A DNA stretch of 64,000 nt, taken from NCBI RefSeq assembly GCF_013386585.1, contig NZ_JACARO010000020.1:94079-158078 (forward strand), read 5' to 3'. The stretch comes from Pseudomonas sp. P7548. GTDB lineage: Bacteria > Pseudomonadota > Gammaproteobacteria > Pseudomonadales > Pseudomonadaceae. Each line of letters begins with the position of its first letter. Position 1 is the first letter of the stretch. Positions 7,482 to 15,585 of this stretch are shown piece after piece. A program made the position numbers and the translations under genes. The notes under the pieces were generated by a model. The model made no database searches. It saw only the letters and a list, made by a program, of their open reading frames with translations, and had not been told where the DNA came from.

Positions 7482-8299
7482 AAGCGCACTGTGGCCCCCG
7501 TTGTCAGCCATTGGGCCTGATCGGCGATCAGGCTGCGCCCGACCACGACATCCACGTCGACGAACTCACCCAAGTGAAAGCGTGGCCCGGCCTGCCAGGC
7601 CTGGTCACCGCCTGCCTGGCCGTAACGCTCGCCAATCAGGCTCAGCGCGGGTGCTACCTGGTATTCGAACCCGGTGCCCCAGGTCAGGCGGTGTTTCTGG
7701 TCGCCGTCGTTGTAGGCGTGGGTCCAGCCGGCGTTGAGGTTCAGGCGCAAGGCTTCTGCAGGCTGCCACGTCAACGGAATGTTGAAATCGGCGCCGTCGA
7801 AGCTGTGCTGGCGGTCCAGCGCAAAATGCGCCCCGGCCGACAGGGCCAGCTCAAGCCCCAGGTCTTTCTGTGTATAGACCTGGGCTTTGACTTGCGGGTT
7901 GACCTGAGTCTCGCCGCTGCTCGCTGTGTCTGCCCGCGAGAGCGCCGCGGTCCATAGCACCGTCGGCATGCTTGTAAAGGTGCAGGCCGGTGACAGGGTC
8001 TGGTTGTGGGTGCTGCCGTCATGCCGGTTGGCGGTGAACCACGCGTCGACATTGCATTGCCCCGGATCGTTGATGGCGCCGTCGTCCACCACATAGGAGC
8101 CGCCCGCCGCATGGGCTTTCGAAAACAGGGCGATCAGCAAGATTAAACCCAGGGTCACGCCAATAAAGATCAAGTTACGTTGCAGTGCGCGCCGTTTGGC
8201 CGGTGGCAGCAGCAACAGGGTGTGGCGAGCGCCGCGATAGTGACGCGCACGGTATTTGGCGAACCCGTCCTGACGGTTCGGTGTGTGTTTTTTGTGCAT
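7478..8299 (-). CDS. Membrane-anchored protein with possible outer-membrane beta-barrel region
   Basis: This 273-residue protein is not recognised. It begins with a very basic 40-residue leader, then one hydrophobic segment NLIFIGVTLGLILLIALFS and AHAAGG, which could be a late signal peptide or an anchor. The remainder has alternating polar/hydrophobic strands (LRLNLNAGWTHAYND, KHRLTWGTGFEYQVAPALSLIGERY, QWLTTGATVRF) and ends in Phe, the typical final residue of outer-membrane barrels. CNVDAWF and SPACTF supply two cysteines. A GAGGTGC site precedes the ATG at 8299. The long basic n-region is unusual for an exported protein. Confidence 0.7.
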   Translation of the reverse strand: MHKKHTPNRQDGFAKYRARHYRGARHTLLLLPPAKRRALQRNLIFIGVTLGLILLIALFSKAHAAGGSYVVDDGAINDPGQCNVDAWFTANRHDGSTHNQTLSPACTFTSMPTVLWTAALSRADTASSGETQVNPQVKAQVYTQKDLGLELALSAGAHFALDRQHSFDGADFNIPLTWQPAEALRLNLNAGWTHAYNDGDQKHRLTWGTGFEYQVAPALSLIGERYGQAGGDQAWQAGPRFHLGEFVDVDVVVGRSLIADQAQWLTTGATVRF

Positions 8300-8317
8300 G
8301 ATGCACCTCGCTTGAGT

Positions 8318-8665
8318 TCAGCTTTCTACGGTCAGCACCGAAATGCCGCTGGCTTTTGCCTGGCAGACCAGTTCCGACGTGTCGTCGCCACCGGGGAGGG
8401 CGATGATCACGTCGGGGCGGCTGTCGGTCAGCATGAAATGGTTGCGCTGGCGTTCGGCCTGTTTACCGTGGCGTTGCCAGTTGGGTGGGTAGCGCACCAC
8501 GTCGATGCCGATTTCCCGCGCCCATTCCTCGATGTCGCTGCCCAGGAATTGGTTGCCGCCGTGGATCAATACCTGCACGGGGCGCAGGCGGTGGTAGGCG
8601 TCCAGCACTTGGCGGGACTTTTTGGTGTCGGCGTAATGACGACCTGCACAGATCAAGACGCGCAT
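8318..8665 (-). CDS. DUF2493 domain protein (SLOG/DprA-like Rossmann fold)
   Basis: The ATG at 8665 (AAGGAAC about 6 bases upstream) gives 115 residues beginning MRVLICAGRHYAD. The glycine-rich turn near the start, LIHGGNQFLGSDIEEWAREIG in the middle, and DVIIALPGGDDTSELVCQAKASG near the end match DUF2493 (YspA/SLOG-type nucleotide- or ligand-binding fold). Such proteins are frequent on phages and plasmids; their ligands are mostly unknown. The open frame extends 34 codons further upstream, through the edge of a REP-like repeat, but that part is unlikely to be translated. Confidence 0.85.
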   Translation of the reverse strand: MRVLICAGRHYADTKKSRQVLDAYHRLRPVQVLIHGGNQFLGSDIEEWAREIGIDVVRYPPNWQRHGKQAERQRNHFMLTDSRPDVIIALPGGDDTSELVCQAKASGISVLTVES

Positions 8666-8696
8666 AAGGTAGTTCCTTGCATTGCAAACGCACCCC

Positions 8697-8780
8697 TGTA
8701 GGAGCCGGCTTGCCGGCAAAGGCGTCCTGTTGAACACCCGTGGCCTCAAGGGCCTCATCGCCGGCAAGCCGGCTCCTACA
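8697..8780. repeat. REP-type inverted repeat (21-bp perfect arms)
   Basis: The arm TGTAGGAGCCGGCTTGCCGG(C) at 8697-8717 is exactly inverted at 8760-8780, separated by 42 bases. The same core (GCCGGCTTGCCGGC) appears in the repeat at 47191-47249. This matches pseudomonad intergenic palindromes of the REP doublet kind. It lies between the DUF2493 gene and the 3' end of mgtA and might stabilise or terminate the mgtA transcript. Confidence 0.85.
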
Positions 8781-8799
8781 GCCAGGCGTTATTTGGGGC

Positions 8800-11514
8800 T
8801 CAGTACCACTGCTTGAAGCGGCGGATGTAGATCGTCTTCATCAGTTGGGCGACGCAGCAGTAGCTGAGCAAGGTGCCCACCAGCCAAGGGAAGTACGCCA
8901 GCGGCAGCGGCTGCAGGCCCACCAGAGTGCCCAGCGGCGAGAACGGCACGTAGATCCCCAGTGCGATCACGATGCACGTCATCATCAGCACCGGCCAGGC
9001 GGCCGTGCTCTGGAAGAACGGGATCTTGCGGGTACGCAACATGTGCACCACCAGGGTTTGCGAAAGCAGGCCCTCGATGAACCAGCCGGACTGGAACAGG
9101 GTCTGCATTTCCACGCTGTTGGCGGAGAACACGTACCACATCAGCGCAAAGGTGGTGATGTCGAAGATCGACGAGGTCGGTCCGATCCAGATCATGAAGC
9201 GCCCGATGTTCTTGGCGTCCCACTTGCGTGGCTTGGCCAGGTATTCCTTGTCCATCTTGTCCCACGGCAGGGCCAGCTGGGAGATGTCGTACATCAGGTT
9301 CTGCAGCAGCAGGTGGATCGACAGCATCGGCAAAAACGGAATGAACGCACTGGCCACCAGCACCGAGAACACGTTGCCGAAGTTGGAGCTGGCGGTCATG
9401 TTCAGGTACTTCATGATATTGCCGAAGGTTTCGCGGCCCTTGAGCACCCCTTCTTCCAGCACCATCAGGCTTTTTTCCAGCAGGATGATGTCGGCCGACT
9501 CCTTGGCGATGTCCGTGCCGCTGTCCACCGAAATACCCACGTCAGCATCCCGCAGCGCCGGCGCATCGTTGATCCCATCACCGAGGAAGCCGACGGTGTG
9601 TCCGTTGGCTTGCAGCGCCTTGAGCACGCGGGATTTTTGCAGCGGTGTCAGCTTGGCGAACACCGTGCGCTCTTCCACGCGCCGCAACAGGGTGGCGTCG
9701 TCCATCGCTTCGATTTCCACACCCAGCAGCGGCTGGCCGGGCTCGAGGCCGACCTGGCGGCAGATCTTGCTGGTGACCACGGCGTTGTCGCCGGTCAACA
9801 CTTTTACGGCGACGCCGATTTGTTGCAGCGCGGCAATCGCCGGACCTGCGGTTTCCTTTGGCGGATCCAGGAAGGTCAGGAACCCCTGGATCACCAGGTT
9901 GCGCTCATCCGCCGTGGTGTACTGCTGACGGGCAAGGGATTTAGGGATATTACGGGTCGCCACCACCAGCACGCGGAAACCGTCCTCGTTGTAGTCGTTG
10001 GCCAGGGCCAGCAACTCGTCACGACGGCGATCGTCCAACGGTACGGCCTCACCGGCTTCCATCACGTGCGTGGAAATGCTCAGCATCTCTTCCACTGCAC
10101 CCTTGCACACCAGCAATTGGTCGCCGGCGGCGTCCTTCACCACAATCGACAGGCGACGGCGCACGAAGTCGAACGGCAATTCATCGACCTTGCTGTAGGC
10201 GAACGGCACCTGGAACTTGGGGTTCTGCTCCGAGAACTGCACCACCGCCTGGTCCATCAGGTTTTTCATGCCGCTCTGGTGATAGCTGTTGAGCCATGCC
10301 AGGGACAGCACGCTGTCATCCCGTTGGCCATGGGCATTGACGTGGTGCTCCAGGATGATTTTGTCCTGGGTCAGGGTGCCGGTCTTGTCGGTGCACAGCA
10401 CGTCCATGGAACCGAAGTTCTGGATCGCGTTGAGGCGCTTGACCACCACCTTGCGCTTGGCCATGGCCGTGGCGCCCTTGGCCAGGTTGGCGCTGACGAT
10501 CATTGGCAGCATTTCCGGGGTGAGGCCGACGGCAACCGCCAGGGCAAACAGGAACGCATCGCCCCAGTCGCCTTTGGAGAAGCCGTTGAGCAGGAACACG
10601 ATCGGCACCATCACCAGCATGAAGCGGATCAACAACCAGCTGACGCTGTTCACCCCGCGATCAAAGGCGGTTTGCACCCGCGAGCCCACAATCGCCTTGG
10701 CCAGGGAGCCGAAGTAAGTGCGCGGGCCGGTGGCGACGACCACGGCTTTGGCGCGGCCGCTGACCACGTTGGTGCCCATGAAGCAGATGTTTGGCAGATC
10801 AAGCAGGTTGCCTTGGTCGGCGGCCATGGTCGAGGCGGACTTCTGCGTCACATCACCGAGGGTGTCGTATTTCTCCACCGGCAAGGCTTCGCCGGTCAGC
10901 ACCGCCTGGCTGATAAACAGGTCGCGGGATTCGATCAAGCGGATGTCGGCAGGGATCATGTCGCCGGCCGACAGCTGCACGATGTCACCGGCCACCAGGT
11001 CGCGCATCGGCACTTCCCGCAGGGTCGGTGCGGAGCCTACTTGTTCGCGGCGCAGGACGGTGGCGGTGGTGCGCACCATGGCTTTGAGGGCTTCGGCGGA
11101 CTTGGCCGAACGGTGTTCCTGCCAGAAGCGCAGCAGGCTGCTGAGCAGGACCATGGTCATGATGATCACGACTTTGGTGGGATCAGCCTCTTCGCCTTCC
11201 TGCATCGGCAGCCAGCAGTCGGTGACAAAGCTGATGCCGCCCAGGGTCAGCAACACATAGATGAAGGGGTTGTTCAGTGCCTGCAGGAACTGGACGATGG
11301 CGTGCGGCGGCTTGTCATGGGCCACCTCGTTGTAGCCCTCGCGTTGCAGGCGAGCAGAGGCGTCCAGCTCGGTCAGGCCATCCTGGGTGGCCCGCACGTT
11401 GGCGAGGGTGGCCGACAGGCCGTTCTGGGCTTCGCGGGCGGCACGCATCGACAGTTTGGTGCTGTCGTCGGTGCCATTTTTCTTGTGCAGAGGCGTGTTT
11501 TTTACGGCGCTCAT
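8800..11514 (-). CDS. mgtA: Magnesium-translocating P-type ATPase MgtA
   Basis: The ATG at 11514 (AGGAG about 7 bases upstream) gives 904 residues. The P-type ATPase signatures are all present: TGEALPVEK (actuator domain), VLCTDKTGTLTQDK with the phosphorylated Asp, KGAVEEMLS (nucleotide domain), and GFLGDGINDAPALRDADVGISV. The type IIIB pattern, including the N-terminal cytosolic stretch and the last membrane helices (LFQSGWFIEGLLSQTLVVHMLRT), matches MgtA/MgtB Mg2+ importers of the inner membrane. It is preceded by a long leader with two small reading frames (see 11664 and 11750), and the promoter candidate lies more than 700 bases upstream at 12256-12284, so post-initiation control of transcription is likely. 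Confidence 0.96.
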   Translation of the reverse strand: MSAVKNTPLHKKNGTDDSTKLSMRAAREAQNGLSATLANVRATQDGLTELDASARLQREGYNEVAHDKPPHAIVQFLQALNNPFIYVLLTLGGISFVTDCWLPMQEGEEADPTKVVIIMTMVLLSSLLRFWQEHRSAKSAEALKAMVRTTATVLRREQVGSAPTLREVPMRDLVAGDIVQLSAGDMIPADIRLIESRDLFISQAVLTGEALPVEKYDTLGDVTQKSASTMAADQGNLLDLPNICFMGTNVVSGRAKAVVVATGPRTYFGSLAKAIVGSRVQTAFDRGVNSVSWLLIRFMLVMVPIVFLLNGFSKGDWGDAFLFALAVAVGLTPEMLPMIVSANLAKGATAMAKRKVVVKRLNAIQNFGSMDVLCTDKTGTLTQDKIILEHHVNAHGQRDDSVLSLAWLNSYHQSGMKNLMDQAVVQFSEQNPKFQVPFAYSKVDELPFDFVRRRLSIVVKDAAGDQLLVCKGAVEEMLSISTHVMEAGEAVPLDDRRRDELLALANDYNEDGFRVLVVATRNIPKSLARQQYTTADERNLVIQGFLTFLDPPKETAGPAIAALQQIGVAVKVLTGDNAVVTSKICRQVGLEPGQPLLGVEIEAMDDATLLRRVEERTVFAKLTPLQKSRVLKALQANGHTVGFLGDGINDAPALRDADVGISVDSGTDIAKESADIILLEKSLMVLEEGVLKGRETFGNIMKYLNMTASSNFGNVFSVLVASAFIPFLPMLSIHLLLQNLMYDISQLALPWDKMDKEYLAKPRKWDAKNIGRFMIWIGPTSSIFDITTFALMWYVFSANSVEMQTLFQSGWFIEGLLSQTLVVHMLRTRKIPFFQSTAAWPVLMMTCIVIALGIYVPFSPLGTLVGLQPLPLAYFPWLVGTLLSYCCVAQLMKTIYIRRFKQWY

Positions 11515-11643
11515 TGTCTGTACTCCTGTCGCCAATTCTCGACAAAACATACCCGGTACTTACCTGAATACAGGCGAGCGAAAGCATGCCGAGCCGCGGA
11601 CTTCGCGATCGGTTTAAATAAGAGTTTCGATAACTTCTACAGG

Positions 11644-11684
11644 GCCCGCTTAGTGCGCGTTAGTTATTCGGCGCGCAGCGGGCT
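11644..11684 (-). promoter_or_regulatory. Hairpin in the mgtA leader overlapping the 12-codon ORF
   Basis: On the minus-strand RNA, AGCCCGCT then GCGCG (from about 11684 to 11672) can pair with CGCGC then AGCGGGC (11659 to 11644), leaving a four-base bulge and a 12-base loop. The 5' arm falls inside the last codons of the small ORF at 11664-11702 and the 3' arm follows its stop. A ribosome at the end of that ORF would therefore melt the hairpin. No T-tract follows, so it is not an ordinary intrinsic terminator. Confidence 0.5.
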
Positions 11685-11702
11685 ACTACTGGATGTATTC
11701 AT
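11664..11702 (-). CDS. Candidate mgtA leader peptide, 12 residues (MNTSSSSPLRAE)
   Basis: This ATG has a good ribosome binding site (CTGGAG, GGAG 7 bases upstream) and a 12-codon frame that ends 149 bases before the mgtA start. The peptide contains four serines, then Pro-Leu-Arg. In Salmonella, mgtA is controlled by a short proline-containing leader peptide (MgtL), and the related mgtCBR leader has MgtP; the analogy is by position and architecture, not by sequence. Because the last codons form one arm of a hairpin, translation speed here could set leader folding. This is an inference, since ORFs of this length occur by chance. Confidence 0.45.
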   Translation of the reverse strand: MNTSSSSPLRAE

Positions 11703-11749
11703 GAAAGAACTCCAGGTTATAGATAAGAAAGTTGCTGTTTCCAGCCGGT

Positions 11750-12043
11750 TTAAGCTGCGCGAGTGCTCATGTACAGATCGAGCATCAGGCTAGCTTGAAC
11801 CAGTCTGGAAACGATCGGTCTCTGCGGGTCTTGAGGGTCGGCGTGATCCCAGTGCTGCAGCAGTTGGCCGCTGGCAGGGCAGATACGCCAGTGCGCCAGC
11901 GGAGGAGCCGGGCGCACTTGGGGGGAGGGTGCAGCAAAGGTCGAGCGGGTAGGGGAAAAGCCTACGGGCTCGCGGCACAGCTTGGCGCGCAGGGCTGCGG
12001 CTAGCGTACGAATATCCGGCAAAACAATGAGTTGAAAGGTCAT
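11750..12043 (-). CDS. Hypothetical 97-residue protein encoded in the mgtA leader
   Basis: The ATG at 12043 follows GAGGTG at about 5 bases, a convincing ribosome binding site. The protein is not recognised: no membrane segment or signal, with several proline-rich stretches (SPQVRPAPPLAHW, DPQDPQRP) and a central WRICPASGQLLQHWDH block that looks conserved and structured. It lies on the same strand 235 bases upstream of mgtA and downstream of the only good promoter seen, so it is probably co-transcribed. It may be a real Mg2+-starvation protein or a second translated leader element. Confidence 0.62.
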   Translation of the reverse strand: MTFQLIVLPDIRTLAAALRAKLCREPVGFSPTRSTFAAPSPQVRPAPPLAHWRICPASGQLLQHWDHADPQDPQRPIVSRLVQASLMLDLYMSTRAA

Positions 12044-12361
12044 AACACACCTCGGGACCGGACGGGCGACCGGTGAGGCAGTTACGGTGGAGCATCAAGC
12101 TCTAGCGCAGCTTACCGGACCTGGAAGGCGAGTCCTGTCATATTCTGGGTTTGGCGCCCGAAGCCCGCAGAGGCGGTGCTCGGACAGCGACTAGATACTG
12201 TGTCCATTGGCTTCTTTTGTGAGGTTTAAAAAAGGCCCCAGTTGCGGGCACGGGCAATCTACTCAGACGGTTACAAAATGTCAACGCATGATTAATTAAA
12301 TTAACCCATGTTCAGAGTTCATTCAGACAAAGGGCACGGATAAGTTGCATGCCCGATAGAG
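12044..12361. other. Promoter and 5' UTR region of the mgtA unit (318 bp)
   Basis: This intergenic stretch holds the minus-strand promoter at 12256-12284, an AT-rich segment (12287-12305, ATTAATTAAATTAA) just upstream of the -35 box, and paired TTCAG sequences at 12311-12315 and 12322-12326 (11-base period). The roughly 205 bases between the promoter and the 97-residue ORF would be untranslated and contain GC-rich inverted stretches around 12060-12170. No gene was found. Confidence 0.5.
12256..12284 (-). promoter_or_regulatory. Sigma-70 promoter for the leader ORF/mgtA unit
   Basis: On the minus strand a perfect -35 box TTGACA (12284-12279), a 17-base spacer and -10 TAGATT (12261-12256) are seen. 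A pair of TTCAG half sites on the opposite strand lies about 26-48 bases upstream of the -35 box with an 11-base period, suggesting a response-regulator site; PhoP is the obvious candidate for a magnesium transporter, but this is not proven. Confidence 0.6.
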
Positions 12362-12973
12362 TTATATACCCAGCGCGGCCAATATCGCCAAGTACAGTAA
12401 TACCAACCCGCAGGCGCCATAACTGATGCGTTGCCACAGGGGCGACGCCGTGTTGCGCAATACATTCACCAACCCGGCAATCAAAAAACACGACAGCACC
12501 GACGCCAGCATGAAACCGGCAAAAAACATCAGCGTCTGCCCATGGCTGGGCGTGGCGCCGACAATGCCGGACAACGCACTGCCGAGCGCGCCCCAATACA
12601 CAATGTTCTTCGGGTTAGCGAGGGAGATAGCGGCACCCACCGCCAGCGCATTCTGCCCTGAGCGGGCGGGTGCGCTGTCGGCGGCGGGCAAGTGCCATGC
12701 GTCGATCAGGCTGCGCAGCCCCAGCCAGGCGAGGTACAGCGCGCACACCACGGTCAGTGGCACGCGCACCGCATCATGCTGGATCAGCAACGCGATGCCG
12801 GTCAGGCCAATCACCGCCCATACGGCGTCGCCTACCAGCGAGCCAATCTGCACCAGCAATGCCGGGGTAAAACCGTGGAGCAAGCCCCGGCGCAGCGTCT
12901 CTGCCAGCACCGCGCCGGGTGAGAGGCAAAACACAAAACCAAAGACCAATGCGTAGAAAAAGATCGTCAACAT
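12362..12973 (-). CDS. LysE/RhtB family amino-acid exporter
   Basis: This 203-residue inner-membrane protein has about six hydrophobic segments. The N-terminal FCLSPGAVLAETLRRGLLHGFTPALLVQIGSLVGDAVWAVIGL is the LysE family signature, and AISLANPKNIVYWGALGSAL in the middle is its second hallmark. Such proteins export amino acids or homoserine-lactone-like solutes; the substrate cannot be read from the sequence. AAGGAAA lies about 7 bases upstream of the ATG at 12973. The AraC regulator at 13048 is the adjacent upstream gene on the same strand and may control it. Confidence 0.92.
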   Translation of the reverse strand: MLTIFFYALVFGFVFCLSPGAVLAETLRRGLLHGFTPALLVQIGSLVGDAVWAVIGLTGIALLIQHDAVRVPLTVVCALYLAWLGLRSLIDAWHLPAADSAPARSGQNALAVGAAISLANPKNIVYWGALGSALSGIVGATPSHGQTLMFFAGFMLASVLSCFLIAGLVNVLRNTASPLWQRISYGACGLVLLYLAILAALGI

Positions 12974-13047
12974 GCCTGCTTTCCTTCAAGGGATGGCGGG
13001 CAGTGTGAAGAGGGCGCGGGCGGCTGTATTGGACCAGATTGCACGGT

Positions 13048-13839
13048 TCAACGTTTGAGCACGGCTTGATAGCGCCCAGGCGTGATGCCGTAGGCGGCAC
13101 GGAAGTGCCGGTTGAGGTGGCTCTGGTCGGCAAAGCCCAGGTCATGGGCCACGTCGCTCGCGGCGGCGCCGTTGCGCAGCAGGCCTTTGGCGCGTCGAGT
13201 ACGCAACTGCATCGCCCATTGCCGTGGGCTCAAGCCGGTTTCTTTCTGGAAAGCGCGCAGCAGGTGGAATTTGGATAAGCCGAGTTCATCGCCCAAGTGG
13301 TCCAGGGGCAGCGATTGATGCAACTGCTCGGCGAGCAACGCCTGGGCGCGGCGGATCAGGTTCTTACCGGGCGCCGTGCTGCCTGGTACACGCACACCGC
13401 TGACCGCGACCACTTCACCCAACAGCAGCACTAGGGCTTCTTCATTCAACTCACGAACCAGTGGGTCGCGGCTCAAGGCGCCTTGCACCGCTGAGGCAAG
13501 ACGCTGCGCCAGTTGCGGTTGGAAACACAGCGAGCGATCGAACTCCAAGTGCACCAAGCCAAGATCGGCCGCCAGCTGATCTGCCGGGGCATACAGGCTG
13601 ACAAATTGCCAAGGCGCGCCCTCGGCCGCGCCACCGCCCTGAATCTGTCCTGGGTTGTACAAGGTGATGGTGCCCGGGCCGGCCTCAAACTCACGACGGT
13701 CGAGCCAGACCTTTTCCTCGCCCACCATGTTCACGCCGATCACGCACTCATCGTGGCTGTGTCGCGCAAAGGACAGGCCGGTGCACGTGGTGCTGGTGAC
13801 TTCGTAGTTGCCCAGCCAGGCGTGTTGCATGGCGCTCAT
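13048..13839 (-). CDS. AraC family transcriptional regulator (cupin sensor)
   Basis: This 263-residue protein has an N-terminal cupin-like arm (residues 1 to about 140, with RHSHDECVIGVNMVGEEKVWLDRREFEAGPG) and a C-terminal AraC helix-turn-helix pair from about residue 165 (SLPLDHLGDELGLSKFHLLRAFQKETGLSPRQW, then ASDVAHDLGFADQSHLNRHFRAAYGITPGRYQ). AraC regulators with this layout often control the adjacent LysE exporter. It lies 74 bases upstream of that gene and 36 bases after the ArsB-like gene on the same strand. Starts at 13839 and at 13830 are both possible, as neither has a strong ribosome binding site. Confidence 0.92.
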   Translation of the reverse strand: MSAMQHAWLGNYEVTSTTCTGLSFARHSHDECVIGVNMVGEEKVWLDRREFEAGPGTITLYNPGQIQGGGAAEGAPWQFVSLYAPADQLAADLGLVHLEFDRSLCFQPQLAQRLASAVQGALSRDPLVRELNEEALVLLLGEVVAVSGVRVPGSTAPGKNLIRRAQALLAEQLHQSLPLDHLGDELGLSKFHLLRAFQKETGLSPRQWAMQLRTRRAKGLLRNGAAASDVAHDLGFADQSHLNRHFRAAYGITPGRYQAVLKR

Positions 13840-13875
13840 CGTGTCGGCTCGAGGCAGAATGAACGCCGAGCATAA

Positions 13876-15159
13876 CTAAATACTCAGGCGCAACGCGAGC
13901 GCAGCAAGGGTGATCAACAGCACTGGCAAGGTCAGCACTATCCCGACTTTAAAGTAGTAGCCCCAGGTAATGTTGATGCCCTTGCGCGCCAGGATATGCA
14001 GCCACAGCAGGGTGGCCAGGCTGCCGATCGGCGTAATCTTGGGCCCCAGGTCGCTGCCGATGACGTTGGCGTAGATCATGGCGTCCTTGACCACGCCTAC
14101 CGCATGGCTGGCTTCGATGGACAGGGCGCCGATCAACACCGTCGGCAGGTTGTTCATCACCGAGGACAGCAGCGCCGTCAGCATCCCGGTGCCCAGCGCG
14201 GCACCCCACACGCCATAACCGGCGAAGTTGTCGAGCCAGGTGGCCAGGTAAGTCGTCAGGCCGGCATTGCGCAGGCCATAGACCACCAGGTACATGCCCA
14301 GGGAAAAGATCACGATCTGCCAAGGCGCTTCCTTGAGCACCTTGCGCGTGGAAATCTTGTGACCCTTGGCGGCGATCACCAACAGCAACACTGCACAGGC
14401 GGCCGAGATGGCGCTGATGGGAATGCCCAAGGGTTCCAACGCAAAACAGCCCACCAGCAGGATGCCCAGCACCCACCAGCCGGCACGAAACGTGGCGCGG
14501 TCATGGATCGCATTGGCGGGGTCATCCAGGTCCGCAGGGTCGTAGGTGGCGGGGATGTCACGGCGGAAGAACCACAGCAGCACCGCCAAGGTGGCGGCGA
14601 CGCTGACGACGTTCACCGGCACCATCACGGCGGCGTACTCGTTGAAGCCGATCTTGAAGTAGTCGGCCGAGACGATATTGACCAGGTTCGACACCACCAG
14701 CGGCAGGCTGGCCGTGTCGGCGATAAACCCTGCGCCCATGACGAACGCCAAGGTGGCGGCCGGCGAAAAACGCAGCGCCAGCAGCATCGACATCACGATA
14801 GGCGTGAGGATCAACGCCGCTCCGTCATTGGCAAACAACGCCGACACCAGCGCGCCCAGCAGCACCATGTAGGCAAACAGCCGCCGACCGCGCCCACGCC
14901 CCCAGCGCGCCACATGCAGGGCGGCCCAGGCAAAGAAGCCGGCTTCGTCGAGCAACAGGCTGATGACGATCAGCGCGACAAACGTACCGGTGGCATTCCA
15001 GATGATGTGCCACACCACCGGGATGTCCGCCAGGCTGATCACTCCGCAGGCCAAGGCCAGGATGGCGCCCATCGTCGCGCTCCACCCGACGCCCAACCCC
15101 TTGGGCTGCCAGATGACCAATACGATGGTGAGTAGAAAGATGCCAACGGCTACGAGCAT
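13876..15159 (-). CDS. ArsB-type arsenite efflux permease
   Basis: This 427-residue inner-membrane protein has about 11-12 hydrophobic segments. Family features include [22 protein letters not shown], the long internal loop [31 protein letters not shown] typical of ArsB, and the C-terminal [34 protein letters not shown]. ArsB extrudes arsenite and antimonite with proton motive force. There is no arsR, arsC or arsH nearby, so it is an orphan copy whose regulation is unclear. GGGGACA lies ahead of the ATG at 15159. Confidence 0.9.
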   Translation of the reverse strand: MLVAVGIFLLTIVLVIWQPKGLGVGWSATMGAILALACGVISLADIPVVWHIIWNATGTFVALIVISLLLDEAGFFAWAALHVARWGRGRGRRLFAYMVLLGALVSALFANDGAALILTPIVMSMLLALRFSPAATLAFVMGAGFIADTASLPLVVSNLVNIVSADYFKIGFNEYAAVMVPVNVVSVAATLAVLLWFFRRDIPATYDPADLDDPANAIHDRATFRAGWWVLGILLVGCFALEPLGIPISAISAACAVLLLVIAAKGHKISTRKVLKEAPWQIVIFSLGMYLVVYGLRNAGLTTYLATWLDNFAGYGVWGAALGTGMLTALLSSVMNNLPTVLIGALSIEASHAVGVVKDAMIYANVIGSDLGPKITPIGSLATLLWLHILARKGINITWGYYFKVGIVLTLPVLLITLAALALRLSI

Positions 15160-15299
15160 TGAATGTCCCCGGGAAGGATGAAATCGCGTAAGGATTGACC
15201 TATGGCATGGCTTTTTAATTCAGCGACAAGTGCCTGAAATTAAAATGAAACACGACTGTCCTAAAGTGCCCGACCATTGGTGATAAAGGAAGTAACCGC

Positions 15300-15515
15300 G
15301 TGACCCGTGCCACTCGCAACCTGCGCAAGACCCTCGATTCCGTCGCGGACAATAACGAAACCGCGGCGTTTGACCTGATGCGCGCCGTCGAAAAACTCGG
15401 CGATGAGGTGCTGCGTCAGCGCCTGCTCAATACCATTCACCGGCTCAACCAGGACGCCTACGAGCTGCGCGAAGCCCGCGACGCGGTGGAGCAGGTGTCG
15501 GTCAAGCTCGCCTGA
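15300..15515 (+). CDS. Hypothetical 71-residue helical protein (GTG start)
   Basis: This small soluble protein is not recognised. It is rich in charged, helix-forming residues (TRNLRKTLDSVADNN, DLMRAVEKLGDEVLRQRLLNTIHRLNQDAYELREARDAVEQV), so it is probably a helical hairpin or short coiled coil. The GTG at 15300 is supported by AAGGAAG about 8 bases upstream. It lies 70 bases before azlC on the same strand but probably is not functionally linked. Confidence 0.7.
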   Translation: MTRATRNLRKTLDSVADNNETAAFDLMRAVEKLGDEVLRQRLLNTIHRLNQDAYELREARDAVEQVSVKLA

Positions 15516-15585
15516 GCACGATCGTTCAAGACAAGCCTTTTTTGCACTGGCATGCTTGTCGACTGTTTGTCGATGAGCCGTTTCC

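Noticed and set aside
11644..11684. Intrinsic terminator before mgtA
   Set aside because: The hairpin has no following T-tract on the minus strand, so it was kept as a regulatory structure only.
8740..11793. A very long open frame (1017 codons) on the plus strand opposite mgtA
   Set aside because: It mirrors the mgtA coding strand in high-GC DNA, is rich in His/Gln/Arg as antisense frames are, lacks a ribosome binding site and matches no family.
13996..15135. A 379-codon plus-strand frame opposite arsB
   Set aside because: The opposite strand encodes a clear permease with membrane helices; this frame is His/Gln/Arg-rich without a start signal.
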